This document shows positions 35,001 to 50,000 of a DNA stretch of 64,000 nucleotides, in pieces; position 1 is the first letter of the stretch, and every line of letters begins with the position of its first letter. Origin of the DNA: Acanthaster planci (lineage: Eukaryota > Echinodermata > Asteroidea > Valvatida > Acanthasteridae); assembly GCF_001949145.1 (NCBI RefSeq), contig NW_019091525.1, positions 44,117 through 108,116 on the forward strand, in the 5' to 3' direction. The notes under the pieces were generated by a model that was given only the letters and a program-made list of their open reading frames with translations, was not told the DNA's origin and ran no database searches. The position numbers and the translations under genes were made by a program.

Positions 35001-38000
35001 TGCTGAGGTACATGTACCTCAGGGTACGAAACTCGGGCCTATCCTATTTTCAGTAATGATTAATGATGCATGTACCGATTCATCAATTTCTGTCTTCAAG
35101 TACATGTATGTAGATGACCTAACCTTGGTACATGTAGATTGTCGGAGTCCCACGTGACCATCTGTTATTCAAGATGTATTTAAGGATTTTTGGGATTGGT
35201 CTAATACCAATAATGCGAGGTTGAACACAAACAAATGCTATAACAGGACTATTTCCTTTTCAGAACAACCACGTTATCAGTACCAATTTTAATTGGAGTT
35301 GATCAATTGAAGGAAGTTCCTACTGCTAGGATCCTTGGAATTATAATCCAATGTGACTTACAGTGGGATGCACATGTTAATGAAATAATCAAGAAATGTA
35401 ATCGTAAATTATACATGCTAAGATGTCTTAAGCATTTTGATTTACCAGTGGCAGACCACATTACTATCGATAAGGGTTATATTCGGCCAGTATTAGAATA
35501 TGGTACCGTTGTTTTTAATGGAAACCTGTCAAAAGTCCATTTAAATAGGATTGAATTTATCCAAAAGAGGGCTTGTCAAATTATATTGGGGTGTAATTAT
35601 TTTACATACGATTCAGCTCTACAAGCGTGTGATTTACAGACACTTCAAAACAGAAGGGATAAATTGTGTAAAGATTTTGCACTGTCCGAAAAGCGCAATT
35701 GTGATAAGGTGGCTTTGTACAAAACAACCAATATCATATGAGGAATATTGAGAAATATGTACAGTGCAGTTGTAAAACAAAACAATTTCAAAATAGTGCA
35801 ATACCCTCTATAATAAAAATGTTAAATGACACGTAATTTTTCTTAATATCAGTATTTGTGTTCTACGATCTAAGGTTTTAATTTTTTGTTATTATTTTGT
35901 GATATTTTAATGGATTTTAAATTGTAAAAACATGTTCAATTCAGCGTAACGGCTGCTATTCATGTTTAAATAAATCGTAATGAATGAATGAATGAAAGTG
36001 TGAGTCAAAATCTGGCCGAAATTCCTCTACTGTAAATTTTTTGATAACTAATTTTGCACGAGAATCTTCTTACATTTTACCTTGCAAAACAGCAATCGTC
36101 TGAAAATGTGATATACAAAACTAAGAAAGGTACATGTAGCTTTTGTTAACAAGCGATCAGAAACAAAAAAGTCCGGAACTGGAAAACTTGCTGTAGTTAT
36201 TATTTTAGGCGATTTTCCATTTTTTTTCAATTATTTCAAACGGACAACAGCATTTTGTTATTTGAGATTTCCAGACAATTTTGAGATCTGGCAAACTTTC
36301 ATTACAATGCATTCACACAACGACTTGCACCAAACATGATCAAATGAAGGGCACCACATCTTGTTGTGCGGTGGAGGGCCCTGGTGGAGTGCACGCTGCA
36401 ACCGGCACGCCCGCCCGACAAAATCAGCATTCCCATTGGAGTTTGCTTTGATTCGAGCATGAGTCCGACTAAGATCAGTATCCAATTAAAATTTGCTTTG
36501 TATGGCCATTTTATATATGTACATCATTCGCCTAATATGGAATGTAAGGGCGTGGCTGTCAGATAATTAAGAACCTTTTTAAATCTGAATAAACATACCG
36601 GGGGTAAGTACAATTGGATGTAGTAAGAATTTAGAATTGTTATGCTGCGGACATGTTGTACGTTGCATGTTCTCGGTTGATTATTACTGAATTCTCACCA
36701 CTTGCCTTTTACAATTATTGCGTAATGCGGGGCCATTGTAAGTGTACTGCACATGTATACATGAACATATTAAAGTGCTGTACATGTATGTGTACATACA
36801 CATGTTCACGGCCGTGTACTGTACGTGTCAAGCACTGATCCATTTTTTGTTCCTTTTTTTTTTTCATCACGTTCTCGTGCGTGCATTCCATGCATTCCAT
36901 GCATTCAATGCCATGCCATATTAAAGCCCAACATCAGAACCAACCAGTTTTGTTCAGTTTGCCGGGTTGAAAGTGACACGTTTGGTATTTTTTTGGGGGG
37001 TTTGGTTCAGCAACAGTCTGATCATGGCAGCTTAAACAATCCTTTATTTCCAGTGAACCTGTGGTCAGTAGCAGGCCTAACCCTTGTCTAAAAGAGATAA
37101 GTCTACTACAAAATTATTGTCATAAGCTTTTGACTTAAAGACTTGTAAATGGTGCCCGCAATCCTTTTCTATTTACCGCTTGAAATAATGTGGTTTTAGG
37201 GGGGCTTCCATGATTTTTTCTAATCATAAGTCAAAGTGTGATATGCAATTCTTGCCCGAACTCAGTTTCTAGATATTTTATATGGATCTGGTTAACCTGT
37301 CGGAGACGGCTTCAACACTTAGCTGAACTCAAAAATAAGCGTGAGATCAATTTTTCAGCCAGAACCACTGGACCAAAAAAATTTTCTTAGGAAGTATTTC
37401 TTAATAGAGAGAAAACAAGGTCAGAATTTCAATGAATTAAACAAAGAGACCTTTCTTAAATTTCAACTGACTTCAGCCAGCCGCACCACAGTATTGGCCG
37501 ACCACCTGCAGTGCCAGTGTAGTTGATTTGAATTCCATGCGCTATCCAAAATTCAGAAAAATCCTGCTACTCTCAGTCTTCGAGTCTTTGAAAATTAAAT
37601 TTTCAGAGCTGAAGACTCTGAATATTGTTTTAATGCTAGAGTTAAATTTTATTAAAAATATTTGCAGTGCGGGTATCATGTAGCCAATGACATATTGGCT
37701 TGCAAACTTTGTGGGTTTTTTGGCTCCCGTGATTTTTACCAATCATGTCAGAGTTTGATGTGCAATTCTTGCCCGAATTCAATTTCTAGATATATAAAAA
37801 TGGTTATGAAAGTACTTCTAATTACCCCCTTAGATTATTGGTGAATTACGCAAAAAGGGCCTTTTCATTTCAAGAAACCAGTCATCACAGTTCAGGAAGT
37901 GAATATGCATAATCTCCTGACTTCCAAATTACAGGAGATCCTTTGGTACTTGTACGAGCTCGAGATCATGTATCGGTATGAACATGTTCACCTCATTACC

Positions 38001-41000
38001 CCCAACCCAAGTTAAATCAGGTCAGCAAGAATGCCTGTGTTTATTTGCTGCATTCTTCCCAAGCTTAATCCCTGTAGTAAACACAGTAAATTGCTTGTGG
38101 TCAGCCTTAGCATTGTAATGCCAAGGTTATAAACATTTATTGGAGGTCTACCGCTCTTTCCTGCTTGTTTTACTGGAAGGTCAATGTGTATGTATGTACA
38201 GTACATGTATATGCATGGAGGAATAAGAACACAGTAAGCATCGTACATACAGGTAGAGACCATAACACTTGTATCATATCTTTTATGGCAATATATTTGA
38301 TCTCTTCCCAAACTGTACTGAAATGCGATACAATTTGTTTACATGTATAACACGAAAAGTCACATCGGGTAACTCTTTAAAGTATAAATACATTGTAATT
38401 CACAGTGTTTTTGGAACAATGTCTGGTGAAAAATCTAGATTAGTTGGGTTACCTTAAAATTTCCTCAACCCGATTCTATTTAATGGATTAAATCGTTAAA
38501 CGTTGTAAGGTATATGCACGTAAAATATCATTGATATTTGATTTGAAAAATCCGTTGGGGGAACTTGCCTCCCCCCCAGACACGCCACTGACCACAAGTC
38601 TACCTGCAACAATAAACACATAATAGCTCATAACAAAAGGCTGGCTTTTCCCAGCCACTGTCCAGACCTGCCACTGGGCCAATGATCCCGTATGCTAATA
38701 ACGTTTCGAACAGCCACCGAGTCTGAACACACAAAGGTTCCTTGCTATAAAGTGTACCAACCGTAAGGGGTCTATTATTGCTGTTCCGTCATGGACAAAT
38801 GACATGGACATGCCATGGAGTACCACTGGAAGAGTTCTGGCGCGAACTTTTATTTGGGCAGTAACTGCATGCCTTGTATCAATGCACGCATGCTATTCAG
38901 GTAAACTGAAACGGCCCTTTTGTCTGCTTTTTCAATGAAACTCATCGTTACGTTTAACCGTTCGCTGCGAATGCGATTCTCAACTTTTATGGAAAGGCCT
39001 TATCACACGACAAACCCATCCATGTACATGTACATGATGCCGTTATGGTATTCAGTTTGCAAGGAAACCCCAACAACACTCTTTTTATGTTCAACCTATT
39101 TCACTGTTTTCTTTATTCCTAGTAAAATGTGTAAAAACACCACTGCCAAAAATTAAAAAAAAAAGTCAAGTTTGGTGTTTCATCTTTTGAACTCTGGTTT
39201 CTTTTTTGGGTATCAGAGTCAAATTTTTAAAATTGCGGAAAGTCAATTAAATAAAATTAACGTAATAATGTCCAAGTCAAAAAACATGTATAAAACTTAC
39301 AGGGAAAAATGAAATATTCCAAAATCGATATAAAATAAGGCGATGATGTCATCATGACGTCATAAATTAGGCAATGATTTTGAATCATGGTCTTTGCCGG
39401 CTGTAACTTTGATGACGAATGGAGATCGCCACGTAACCTAAATTTTGCCTTGAAAATGTGTACAAAGTCAATGGGCTGAAATAAATATTGAAAAATCAAT
39501 AATAAATTGCTTGATGACATCATCATGATGTCATTGTTCTAGGCACATCTTTGAACTAAGGTCCTTCAATGATGTAAGTTTGATGAAGATCCGGAATTGC
39601 AAAAGGACCAAAGTTGATGGTGGAAAAAACGTGCAACAAATGGGCTTTTGGTCCGAAGAGGAAGAAGAAAAAACTAGAGGTTTTGTATGTCTTGAGGACA
39701 GAGCAAAGGGCTTTTTAGCATTTTATATTTTCCTTAAGAAAAGGACACTCCTTCATTTGAGACATCACCTCATTTGGATTTCTCTTACTCAAAAATCTAT
39801 CCAAGAGTTCCCAAAGTCTCCAATGATGTTTTGGGTGACCTCATTATAACAAATATTCGGACATAAGGAGATACAACGATTAAACTTTGCACCCTTTACA
39901 TCATGTCACCTTGTCTATGACACTTCCCATTTTAGCTATCTACCAAATTTCAGCCCAATCATACATGTAGTGCAGGAGATATAGGGCTGTAAAGAATGTA
40001 CCTTTAATGTCATGACTAGTCACATAACGAAGTCCTTACCACATCAGGTCAATATTTGTCTAAAACTCCTCCTTTTCAAGAGATCTGCAAGGTTTGAACC
40101 TAATCGAATATGTACTTCACGAGATACATGTATAGTGCTTTGAAGAGTGCAGCTTTAATGTCACGTGACTTGTCTTCTGACGATGTCGTCGTCCTAAGTC
40201 CTCCCCTCTCAAGATAAATGCAAGGTTTGAACCCAGTTGGACAAGTAATTTACAAGATACATTGCTTGAAAGAGTACACGTTTAATGTCATTTAACTGGT
40301 CTAATGATGATGTCATTATCACATGAGGTCAATTTTTGTCTATTTTTGTCTGTGTTTTTGGAGATATAAGGTTTTGAAGTTTGCTCCTTTAATGTCATGT
40401 CAGCTGACACCGTATGACGTCTTTATGACAATGTCCTTGGACCCTCTCTATCTGGGGGACAGAGTGCGCAAATAATAATACACAATCAATGAGATCAAGA
40501 AAATTGGCGGAGACTGGCTGTGGAACAAAAAACATACTTTAAACCTATTGCAAATATAAAATACCCGCAATCAGAAGGTGACGTCATCATGGCGTCATAT
40601 TATTGGTGTTTGGTATCAGAGTACTTTGTTGGCTGTAACTTTGCTGACGATTGAAGATCGCCTTACCAAAATGATGCCCTGAAAACCTGTACAAAATCAA
40701 TAGGCTAAAAACTTCGGCAGAAAAAGTGCTCCTTTAAGTTCATGTCACGTGATTTGCGTCTAAACTGAAGACAAATTATGAAGTATTATTTGATATTCTG
40801 ACTTTTGGGTATATTTTTAATGGAATGGAAGGGAAAATTTAGTCTGATTTCTGTTTTCTCTGGTAGTAATTCTCGGTTGAAGTTGAGGACTACTCACTCA
40901 TTAAGCTCGATAATTGTGTAGTGCGAAAACGTGTACAATCCCTATGGAGAAAAACTGCACCTTTAATCTCATGTCACGTGACCACTGATGATGTCATGAT

Positions 41001-44000
41001 GACACACGTGTTCTGGGACCCTCTTTAAATGGTGGGATATGAGTGTGCACAAACCAGAAATCAGTTAGATTGACCAGTGTCCCAAAGTGTGCCTGTTGAA
41101 AAATGTGTACAAACCTATGGGGCAAAAAAAAATTCAAAAATCAATATGAAATAAGGTGATGACGTAATCATGATGTCATAACTTTGGTAATGATATTGCA
41201 TCAGGGTCTTTGCCGGCTGTTACTTTAATGAAAAATGAATATCGCCAAGTACCCAAAATCCTGCCACGTGACTTGTCTCCTGACTTGTCATCATCACATA
41301 AGTTCTATATTACTGTAAACCACTCAGTTATCAGGATATCTGCAAGATTTCAACCCGATTGGCCATATACATGTACTTTAGGAGATATCGGGCCTTAAAG
41401 GTTGCACCTTTAATGTCACGTGACTTACGTACATGTCTCCTGATGACGTCACCATCACATGAGGTTCATATTTCTATAAAGTACTCTTTTCAAGACATCT
41501 GCAAAATTTGAACCTGATGGGACATCTACTTCAGGCCCTAAAGAGTGCACATTTAACGTCATGTGACTAATTCCCTGATGGCGTCATCAGCACAGGAGGT
41601 CTACCTTCGTCTGTAACACTTTCCTTTCTAGTTATCTGCAAAAATTCAACCAGATAGGATAAGTCCTTTGGAGATAAATGGCTTTGAAGTTTACAGATTA
41701 CAGGTTTAAAGTGAACTAACAGCTCAACAATTCCATCAGGTGATAGTTCAGTGTAAATAGCAAACAGATTAGCCATTAGGGTCTACACTCACGGACAAAT
41801 GAAAATACCAGTTAACAAATAAGGCAAATAAAACTAATGACAATGGTATATGTACTGTCTTTTTCCCAAATCCGGAGTTTTCCCAGTCTCGGATCGCTTG
41901 AGAGGAAAAGCCAAGTTTTAGAAACTGTTATCTGATATCACATTTTCGCCAGGACGTGTGCTGTTTTGGAAGATGAAATGTCAGCTTCTCTTTTGTACAA
42001 ATTACATTTCCGAAATTTTTAGAAGAAGAATTTCGGCCCGATATCGCAATCACACATACAAAAAAGTTCGAATGAAGGCAGAATGTCACTTACTGTGTGT
42101 GATTCACATGGAATGCATAACACATGAAAATGTATAAATTCTGTTTTCATTAATTTTATTGAACATTCTCCGAAAGCTGAATGTTTTATTTTCCTTATTT
42201 GTAGCATGTTCAAGTATGAACGTGCACATGGCAACCTCAACTACACGTACAAACTGGATTCTGATGTGACCTAGTGGGCTTTAACATAGCGCGGCAATCA
42301 GGGATGGACTTGTGATCGGCAGCTCCTTTGCTGCGCAGCTGAAATAAAAGTCGGATTAAACTTACGCAAGTTTGAGTCCTAATTTTCAAGAATTCTGGCT
42401 AACAAAGTTATTTTCAGTAAGTAAAGAAACTCTTCGTTAGAAAATCAGCTTCTTGTAGGGAAAATGATTTTTTTCGCTTAATTACTTTACATTCTCGACA
42501 AATTTTTTGAAGCGGTCCAAAAGTGGTTTATAAACCGTTCAACTTAAACAAAAGTGTCGTCGTCACATTCATCAACCCTGTAAGTTAAATTAAATGTTTG
42601 AATTTTTCACTCACTACAAAATAGTTGTCTCGCCTGTTCACAAAGTGAAATATTGACCACATTTCACTGAAATTTGAGAATTATTTGAACTGCAATGATC
42701 CAAAATTAGGAAAATGACTGCAGCCAGTTCAGCATAATATTTACATTGCTCTACACGGTTTGCTGTTTATAGTAGGCTTTCCAAGAGCTTTAAACATGTT
42801 TTAACAGTATCTGGCCTGTACTACTATCGTGTCCTGTGTCCATCTAGCAACGCTACTGGTTATGGAAGGATTCAATAGCGTATTCCATGGTCATTAAATA
42901 ATGCTGAAAACTCAAGCAAACAAGACATCGTGCAACATGCCAATAAAGTGCTGGTAATGGCATTCCACTGCTGGGCAAGGTTTGCGTTTTTATAACCTGT
43001 TGTTAATCCCCATTGTATCCAACACTGTGGGTAATCTACCCTATATAATCTACCCTACATGATGTGGGGCACAGTATGTCCACAGACGAAGTATTTCTTT
43101 TAATTTGAGCAGTACTCTATACCACTGTTTGTGGCATTCAGTGCAGGCGGATTACCACAGGGGCAAAAGCACTCCAGTGATGAGCGATACAATACCGCTG
43201 CATGCTAATCTTGCCCCTATTTTGAAAAGACAACAGCAGCACACTGTGCCAGTTTGGGGAACAAAAGAAACTTATGTAACACCACACAATCTGGGCTCTT
43301 TTTACGAGGCGACAGGCCTGGCTGAAATACTCAGGCATCAATAGATGTCTGTCAGATTAGAATAGACACTAGACAGTCACTCATGGGGTTGAGGCATTCA
43401 GGAAAAAAGATAAGAGTTTTTGAGAACCGAAGATATTGAAAAATCGCCCGTATGTTGGCACTGTATTTGTAAAAGCACCTGGCAGCAAATGACTAAGTCA
43501 TTCCGGATATAATATTTGATGCACAGAACATGTATGAAAATTTTCTGACTCTACTGAGGTTGAACAACACTGTCAATTCATATGCTAAGTGTTGACCAAG
43601 TTGTTGAATTTTTGTATGTACCCATTAGATGAAGGCAAGTTATATACGTTTGGAGAGAATGAGTTTGGAAAGCTTGGACTGAATGATGATAGTGATAACA
43701 GCAATACACCGCAGAACGTCAGTCTAATCAAAGAGAGAGTCAGTCGAGTGTCATGTGGGAATAGTCACACTGCTGCAGTTACAGGTTGGTGTCATATTGC
43801 AACATGGTGAAAGAAGGCATACCCTGGCTCTTGTATATATGATGATTGGCCTTTGTGTGTTGCCAAGAAATGAAAAGGCCAAATTTGCATCATAATCACC
43901 AGCTTCACAATAGTCCCCACTTTGAAAAGAGGCAACGGGAATGTGGAAGTGTAAGTAGAACTGCATGCCACCGAACAATGAGCGTTTTCATTGTGTAAAT

Positions 44001-47000
44001 CAGAGCACGCAGGGCCACACACCGAGAATTTGCAGTTTGGCAGGTGACCTTCGTGGTCAAGCGAGGCTGGAATTCTCGGAGTCGGCTTTCAGAAAAAAGC
44101 CCCAACGTCAAGGGGTTAAAGGTTAACAGAAATTGAAAACATTTTCATGTGAAGTATTTCAAAATAACAATAAATGCATAACCAATTCAAAAACATCATA
44201 AATTCAGTGTTTACCCAATAATTGTGACCCCAAAATGTACCTGCTTTCCCCTCCAAAAAAAATCCCCTTTGGGCCGTTCGCGCTCCCAGGCTGATTTGAT
44301 GACGTCATCGGCAGAACACCTACATGTGCAGTGTACATGTACATTGCATGATTGCATGCAGTATCGCACGCTTGGGCGATAGACCATGTTGTGTTCGATG
44401 TACATGTAGCTTGGCCCACAGGCAAACATTGTCTCAGTTCAAGAAATACATGGCAGGACTCTGTCTTGTAAACTCTTTCTGGAACTTAGACAGTGTTGCC
44501 TGTAGGCCAAGCTACATACTATGTACTGTGTGCAATCAGGCAATTTACACTTACACTGTACATGTACATGTAGGTGTTCTGCCAATGACATCATCAAATC
44601 AGCCTGGGAGCATGAACGGCCAAAAAGGGTTTTTATGTGGGCAGGGAAATGTAGGATCTTTTTATTCATTTGGGGGTCAGGACTAATGGGGTAAACATTG
44701 AATTTATGATGATTTTGAAATTATTACATATTTATTTTATTTTAAAATACTTAAAAATGTTTTCACTTTCTGTTAACCTTTAATTTTAGAATTTTGTAAA
44801 CACAAACCAGCATGTAGCTGAATTGATTTCCAGTCAGAATGGTAATAACTACCTTGAGCATAAAATTACCATATTCTTTTTAATCTTTTACTTATTTTCT
44901 TGACTGAATGGAAAAATAATTTATCATTTATTTTGGCCTCCAAATAACAGCCCATGCAGTATGCTACATGTAATTATGCAGTTTAGAGGAAATTTGGAAT
45001 TTATATTTGTGTCACTGGTTTGCTTGCTGCTTATGTACATGTACATTCAGCTACAGCGTAGGCATAGCATATGCATGATAGTGACACTGCACTACAGCAG
45101 CATCACAGTATGCTGTCAATGGTGCTTGCTTAAATCACACATTTAAGTGTTGCTACAGTCACTAAATAAAAAGACAATGAAGGTAGTAAGGAACTACATT
45201 TAGACCTACCAGTATATTTGCTTAGTTTTTTAATGATCAACTAATAAGTAGTAATTTTGTGGAGTGTAATATTTGGGAAATGCCATTCAGCAAAGGCTTG
45301 GTTTCTTTTCGTAGATAATGGTGATGTATATACATGGGGAGATGGCAGCTCTGGTCAACTAGGTCATGGTCCATCCATTTTGGGACTTAAAATACCTCAG
45401 AAGATTATGAAGCTGTCTAGAAGGAACTGTAGGGATGTTGAATGTGGAGAGAGTCACACTGCAGTCATCACAGGTGAAGACTTGATATCTTATTTCAGAA
45501 AGCAAGTTTGATATGACAATAAGACATTCTGGGTGTACAGTGTATGTGCAAAATTCTGTTGTACTTTTTCTCTTTGTCCAAGAGCAAAGACACATTTGTC
45601 AGACCAGTGTTATTAGCTCTTACATGGTTATTACAACTTGAAACAAAAATGTCATGTATCTTTTTAAATTTATCTCTTTGGACTACCTTCATTATTATGC
45701 CCTTAGTTGTAAAAATGAACTTATTAATAAGTATTTAGCACCATTTTTGTATTGTACATGTACCTGCTAGCATTGGTTACACTTTTTATCAAAGTGATTT
45801 TACTTCACACACCCACTCAGTTCTATTGATGTAATGGTAAAACGGGCAACAAATACAGCGTAGTTTAAGTTCTAGGTATAAAAGAATAGACACAAACATT
45901 TTAGGGAAATGGGAAACATGTCATTGTACCAACAGCCGCTTTCATCATGTTCATGAAACTCTCCGTAGTGAGTGAACTTCATTTGTGTCAAATTTTTAAA
46001 ATAATGTGCAACTAATAGTTGCACAACTTCTAACACATTTCTTGAAAGTTACACAGTGCATAAGTCCATGACTTGCACAGCAAGTTATAGTGTAAGTTAC
46101 ACAGTCATTTTACACATGTAGCCTGCTCACCGGTCTTCCGCACGGTACAATTCATCGTTTGCAACTTGTACAGAACGCTGCCGCACGTCTTCAACGAGCA
46201 CCAAAAGAACAGCTCACATAACTCCCATTCTCAACAAACTACATTGGTTACCCATCAAATGCAGAATTCAGTTCAAGATCCTCCTTCTCACATTCAAGAT
46301 ACTCCACGGCTCTAGTCCCCTTTATCTTGCAAACATGCTGCAACTCCGCTCTGTCAGGCCGGGTCTGAGGTCAACAAGTAATACCCTAGTTGTTCCCCGG
46401 ACTCGGCTGGCCAGTGCCGGAGACAGGGCTTTTTCTACAATTGCACCAGGCTTATGGAACTCACTCCCGGATAATCTAAGACAAGAACATGACATCAAGC
46501 AATTTCAGCATCATCTCAAAACATTCTTCTTCTTCTCACAAGCTTTTTCACTTTGAATGCACAATTGACTTTTTCATTTTTCCACCTAGACCGGCGCCTC
46601 TGAATGCTTTGCAGATATAGTGCGCCTTATAAATGCTTTATTATTATTATTATTATGTACATGTACATAGCATATAAAATCAGTTAACATCATGTACTAT
46701 GTTAGCCAAAAAAAATACCACATAATATTCACTTACTTATCCATGTACATGTACTTCAACCTTCAAGTTTGAAACTGGACAAGTGCACTTTCCTGAAGAA
46801 TCCTGGAGATGGTTATCAAATGCTTTTTGCAAAGTGTCCTCAAGTGGCTCTTGCTGAAATGGCAAACGTTACATTTTACTCTCAACTAATGTCTCTTTTT
46901 ATCAAGCTGCTAAAATTAGCAGTACATAAAAAATCATCATCACTGTTGGCCTTACCTATTGTTTGAAAATATTTCAAGTTTCTTGTTAAAACACTGTGCA

Positions 47001-50000
47001 GTGGGGTCTGTTGATAGAGTTTTTGATGATTGATACACAGTGGAACGCTGCTACATGTGCCGGTATAATGAACACACCTACATGTACATGTACACAATGT
47101 ATATCTAACATTCAGAAATACCGAACATGCCCCTCGCCTCCCATTTTGTGTGCACTACCGAACATTATCAATTTTTTTTTAATAAAACAATCTCTTAGAA
47201 CTGTTGATAACTCAAACTTGAGGAAAACCGTACTCACAATGGAACAATGCCCATCCTGTGGTATGGTCTGTACATGTATGTATCATTCATGGATAGCCTA
47301 CATTGCATGTAATGTGCATGTGTCCACAGGTGGCCAGGTAGACTGACAGCCGAGTATGTGTACGCAACACTGGTGACTCTGGTGTGGAAAAGTTTGAATA
47401 ATAATCACTACAAAACTGGGAGATGTGACCTCAAACCATCACCAGAACATCTGCAGAGATGCAAGAGGTTGTTATGTACATGTACATGTACCGTAAATCC
47501 ACACAAATCTTCGATAAATATCCAGAGTTTTGAAAAAATGCTTACCCATTTGTTGCTGACTTCAGATGTATATGCATCTCCAGTTCTAGTATTAGAACGT
47601 TTCCTATCACAGCACCTTTATTTAAGTGGAACTAGTGTAACCATGCTACATGTCACATGTGAGGTTTATAGCAGTGTTGTAGTCGAGTACTTTTTTCTGA
47701 GTACCAAGTATTGCCGAGTACTTTGACTGCCGAGTACAAAGATAGGTCGAGTACTTTGCCAGCCGAGTACAAGTACTGGTTTCCAAGTACAAGTACTTGC
47801 ACTTCCGAGTACAAGTACAAGTACAAGTACTTCTAATTCCAAGTACGAGTACAAGTACCGGTACTTCTAATTCAAAAGTAGTTTTATCTTAATTTAGAGA
47901 CTCTAAGACCTGCCACTGAGTAAAAGAAACACCGAATGCAGATGACATGGCTGCAAGAACAAGTGATCTGGCTAGAAATGTCACGGTCACTATGCGTTCA
48001 TTGCAGCAGTTGACACAACGTGCACAGCACGGCGAAGTCCATTTTCCCGACTCAATTATTCATATACCCGTGATTTTCTGTATGCTGGGTTCATCGTTAA
48101 AATTTTCGGGTCCAGGAACCAGACTACCAATGCCCAAGTAAATCACTGGACCATTCTGGAGTACCACAATATAATTTGCGTACGTGATTGGTTAAGTATG
48201 CGCACAGACGGCGAATGGGTGGTATACGTTAATGGTCCCACGTTTGGCCTTCTTATTGTCAGAACCGTATCGAATATCGGGTCATTGGGGTCGATATTTT
48301 TGTACCTTATTTTAACGGCCGTGGTAAGTTAACTTAAAGGATTTTTTAATCGAGTACTTTTAATCGAGTACGAGTACTTTGATGCTGGAGTACAAGTTTT
48401 GGATGTTGAGTTCCGAGGATTTTGTAGCCCGAGTACAAGAACTGTAGTTCGAGTACAAGTACTTGGACATCCGAGTACAAGTACGAGTATTCTGAAAACG
48501 GTAGTACGAGTAGTACTCGAGTACGAGTACGAGTACTACAACACTGGTTTATAAGCAATGAGAAAACTTGATTTTATTTCACAAATCTACTTCCAGTGAT
48601 GAACATAGATGTACATTTAACAAAATGCATGAATTTCATCATTTTTTGTTATTTTTAACTTTATTTTTTTGTGTGTATTTGTTGGCCAAAATTCTCATAC
48701 TGAAACTTTTGTGGACAGGCATTTGCACACATTTAAATTGGGCTAGGGTTTGGAATGAAAGTGTGTCCGTGACTGAAAACTACTATACCAAACAATCATA
48801 ACACTGAACATTTCGTGTAGACCTGCTACATGTTCGTTACAGTAGCATTCCACTGTATTAGAAATACAGTATCAAGCTGTGCAATATATATTAAACTTGC
48901 TGTACCAATCTATTGTTATACTAAACATTTTGTGTGGACCGCGCCATGTTTGTTGCAGTGGCATTCCACTGTATTAGAAATACAATATCAAGCTGTGCAA
49001 TACTGTGTATCAAATTTTCCCCATGTACACGTATACAAATACAGTAAACTGTCATTAACTCAAACCGGAACTGCTCAGAACTCTGTTTTCTACTAATGCA
49101 CCCTCCACAGTGTTCTCCACAAGCCCGCTAAAGTTTTGCCACCTCACCAAAATTCTCACTGCCCTGCTATTTCTTCTGTTGGATTTCCCTGTTCTCCACC
49201 ATCTTCACAGCTTATCTAAATGCAAAGAAGTTTACCGCACTTTAGGGAGTGAACATTATGAGTTTGCCATCATTATTCAACACAACAGTACGGCACTCTC
49301 CAGCATTTGTGATTAAAGCCAGATGCAATATAGAATAAGTACATGTACGTAAGCACAAATTCTAGACAGGTTCCAATCTCCCAGTCACAGCATTTTCATT
49401 TTGTCACATCAAGAGCCAATACCTCAAATGAATTTTTTTCTTGGAAAATGCAGCCTATTTCCTACATGTAGTTTCGGATTTTTCCAGATCCAGATCGTTC
49501 GAAATAAAACTTCTTTTCTTCAGCTTCTAGAACTACTTCTTTGTGTTCTACGTGTACATTCTCAAACAAGTTCAGTTAAAGGTAAAATATAAGCTTCTTG
49601 TACAAAATTCTGAAAATGTAAAGAAAAGAAATTTTCTACCAGCTACTTTTCTGTTGCGAACTTTGACATTTTTGAACGGTTTGGTGATGGGTTATTCTGT
49701 ACGTGTGACTCCAAATACATGTACTTTAACCACTTTATGCTTGTTGATGATGCCGAGCCGGCATGACTATCATTTTTTCCGTTTTCAAAATCCTTCAAAA
49801 ATTCATCATTTTATTTGACGATCGTTTATAGCCGCACGAAGTAATCTTTAGGCACTACTCTAAGTTGACAGGTGACCTTCATTGACACCCAAGTATATCA
49901 GCCAGGCCTGCAGCCTTGTAAACAGAGCCGAGATTGTGCGGTGTTGTATAACTGTCTTTTGTTTATGAACCTGGCTCAGTGCACTGCTGACCTCTTTTCA

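Larger units (their letters stand above)
32304..35998 (+). mobile_element. Decayed full-length-like non-LTR retrotransposon (LINE)
   Basis: In order: a leader with a 2A-like motif (about 32813-32839), apurinic-type endonuclease pieces (33082-33940), reverse transcriptase pieces (34063-35150), a C-terminal region (35307-35741) and a 3' tail of AATGA repeats (about 35979-35996). Multiple stops and frameshifts make it inactive. The 5' boundary is uncertain (somewhere after 32304). Confidence 0.85.

Noticed and set aside
39580-39849. 89-codon open frame with a Glu-rich stretch
   Set aside because: It overlaps the degenerate repeat array and has no splice-compatible borders with the RPGR frame.
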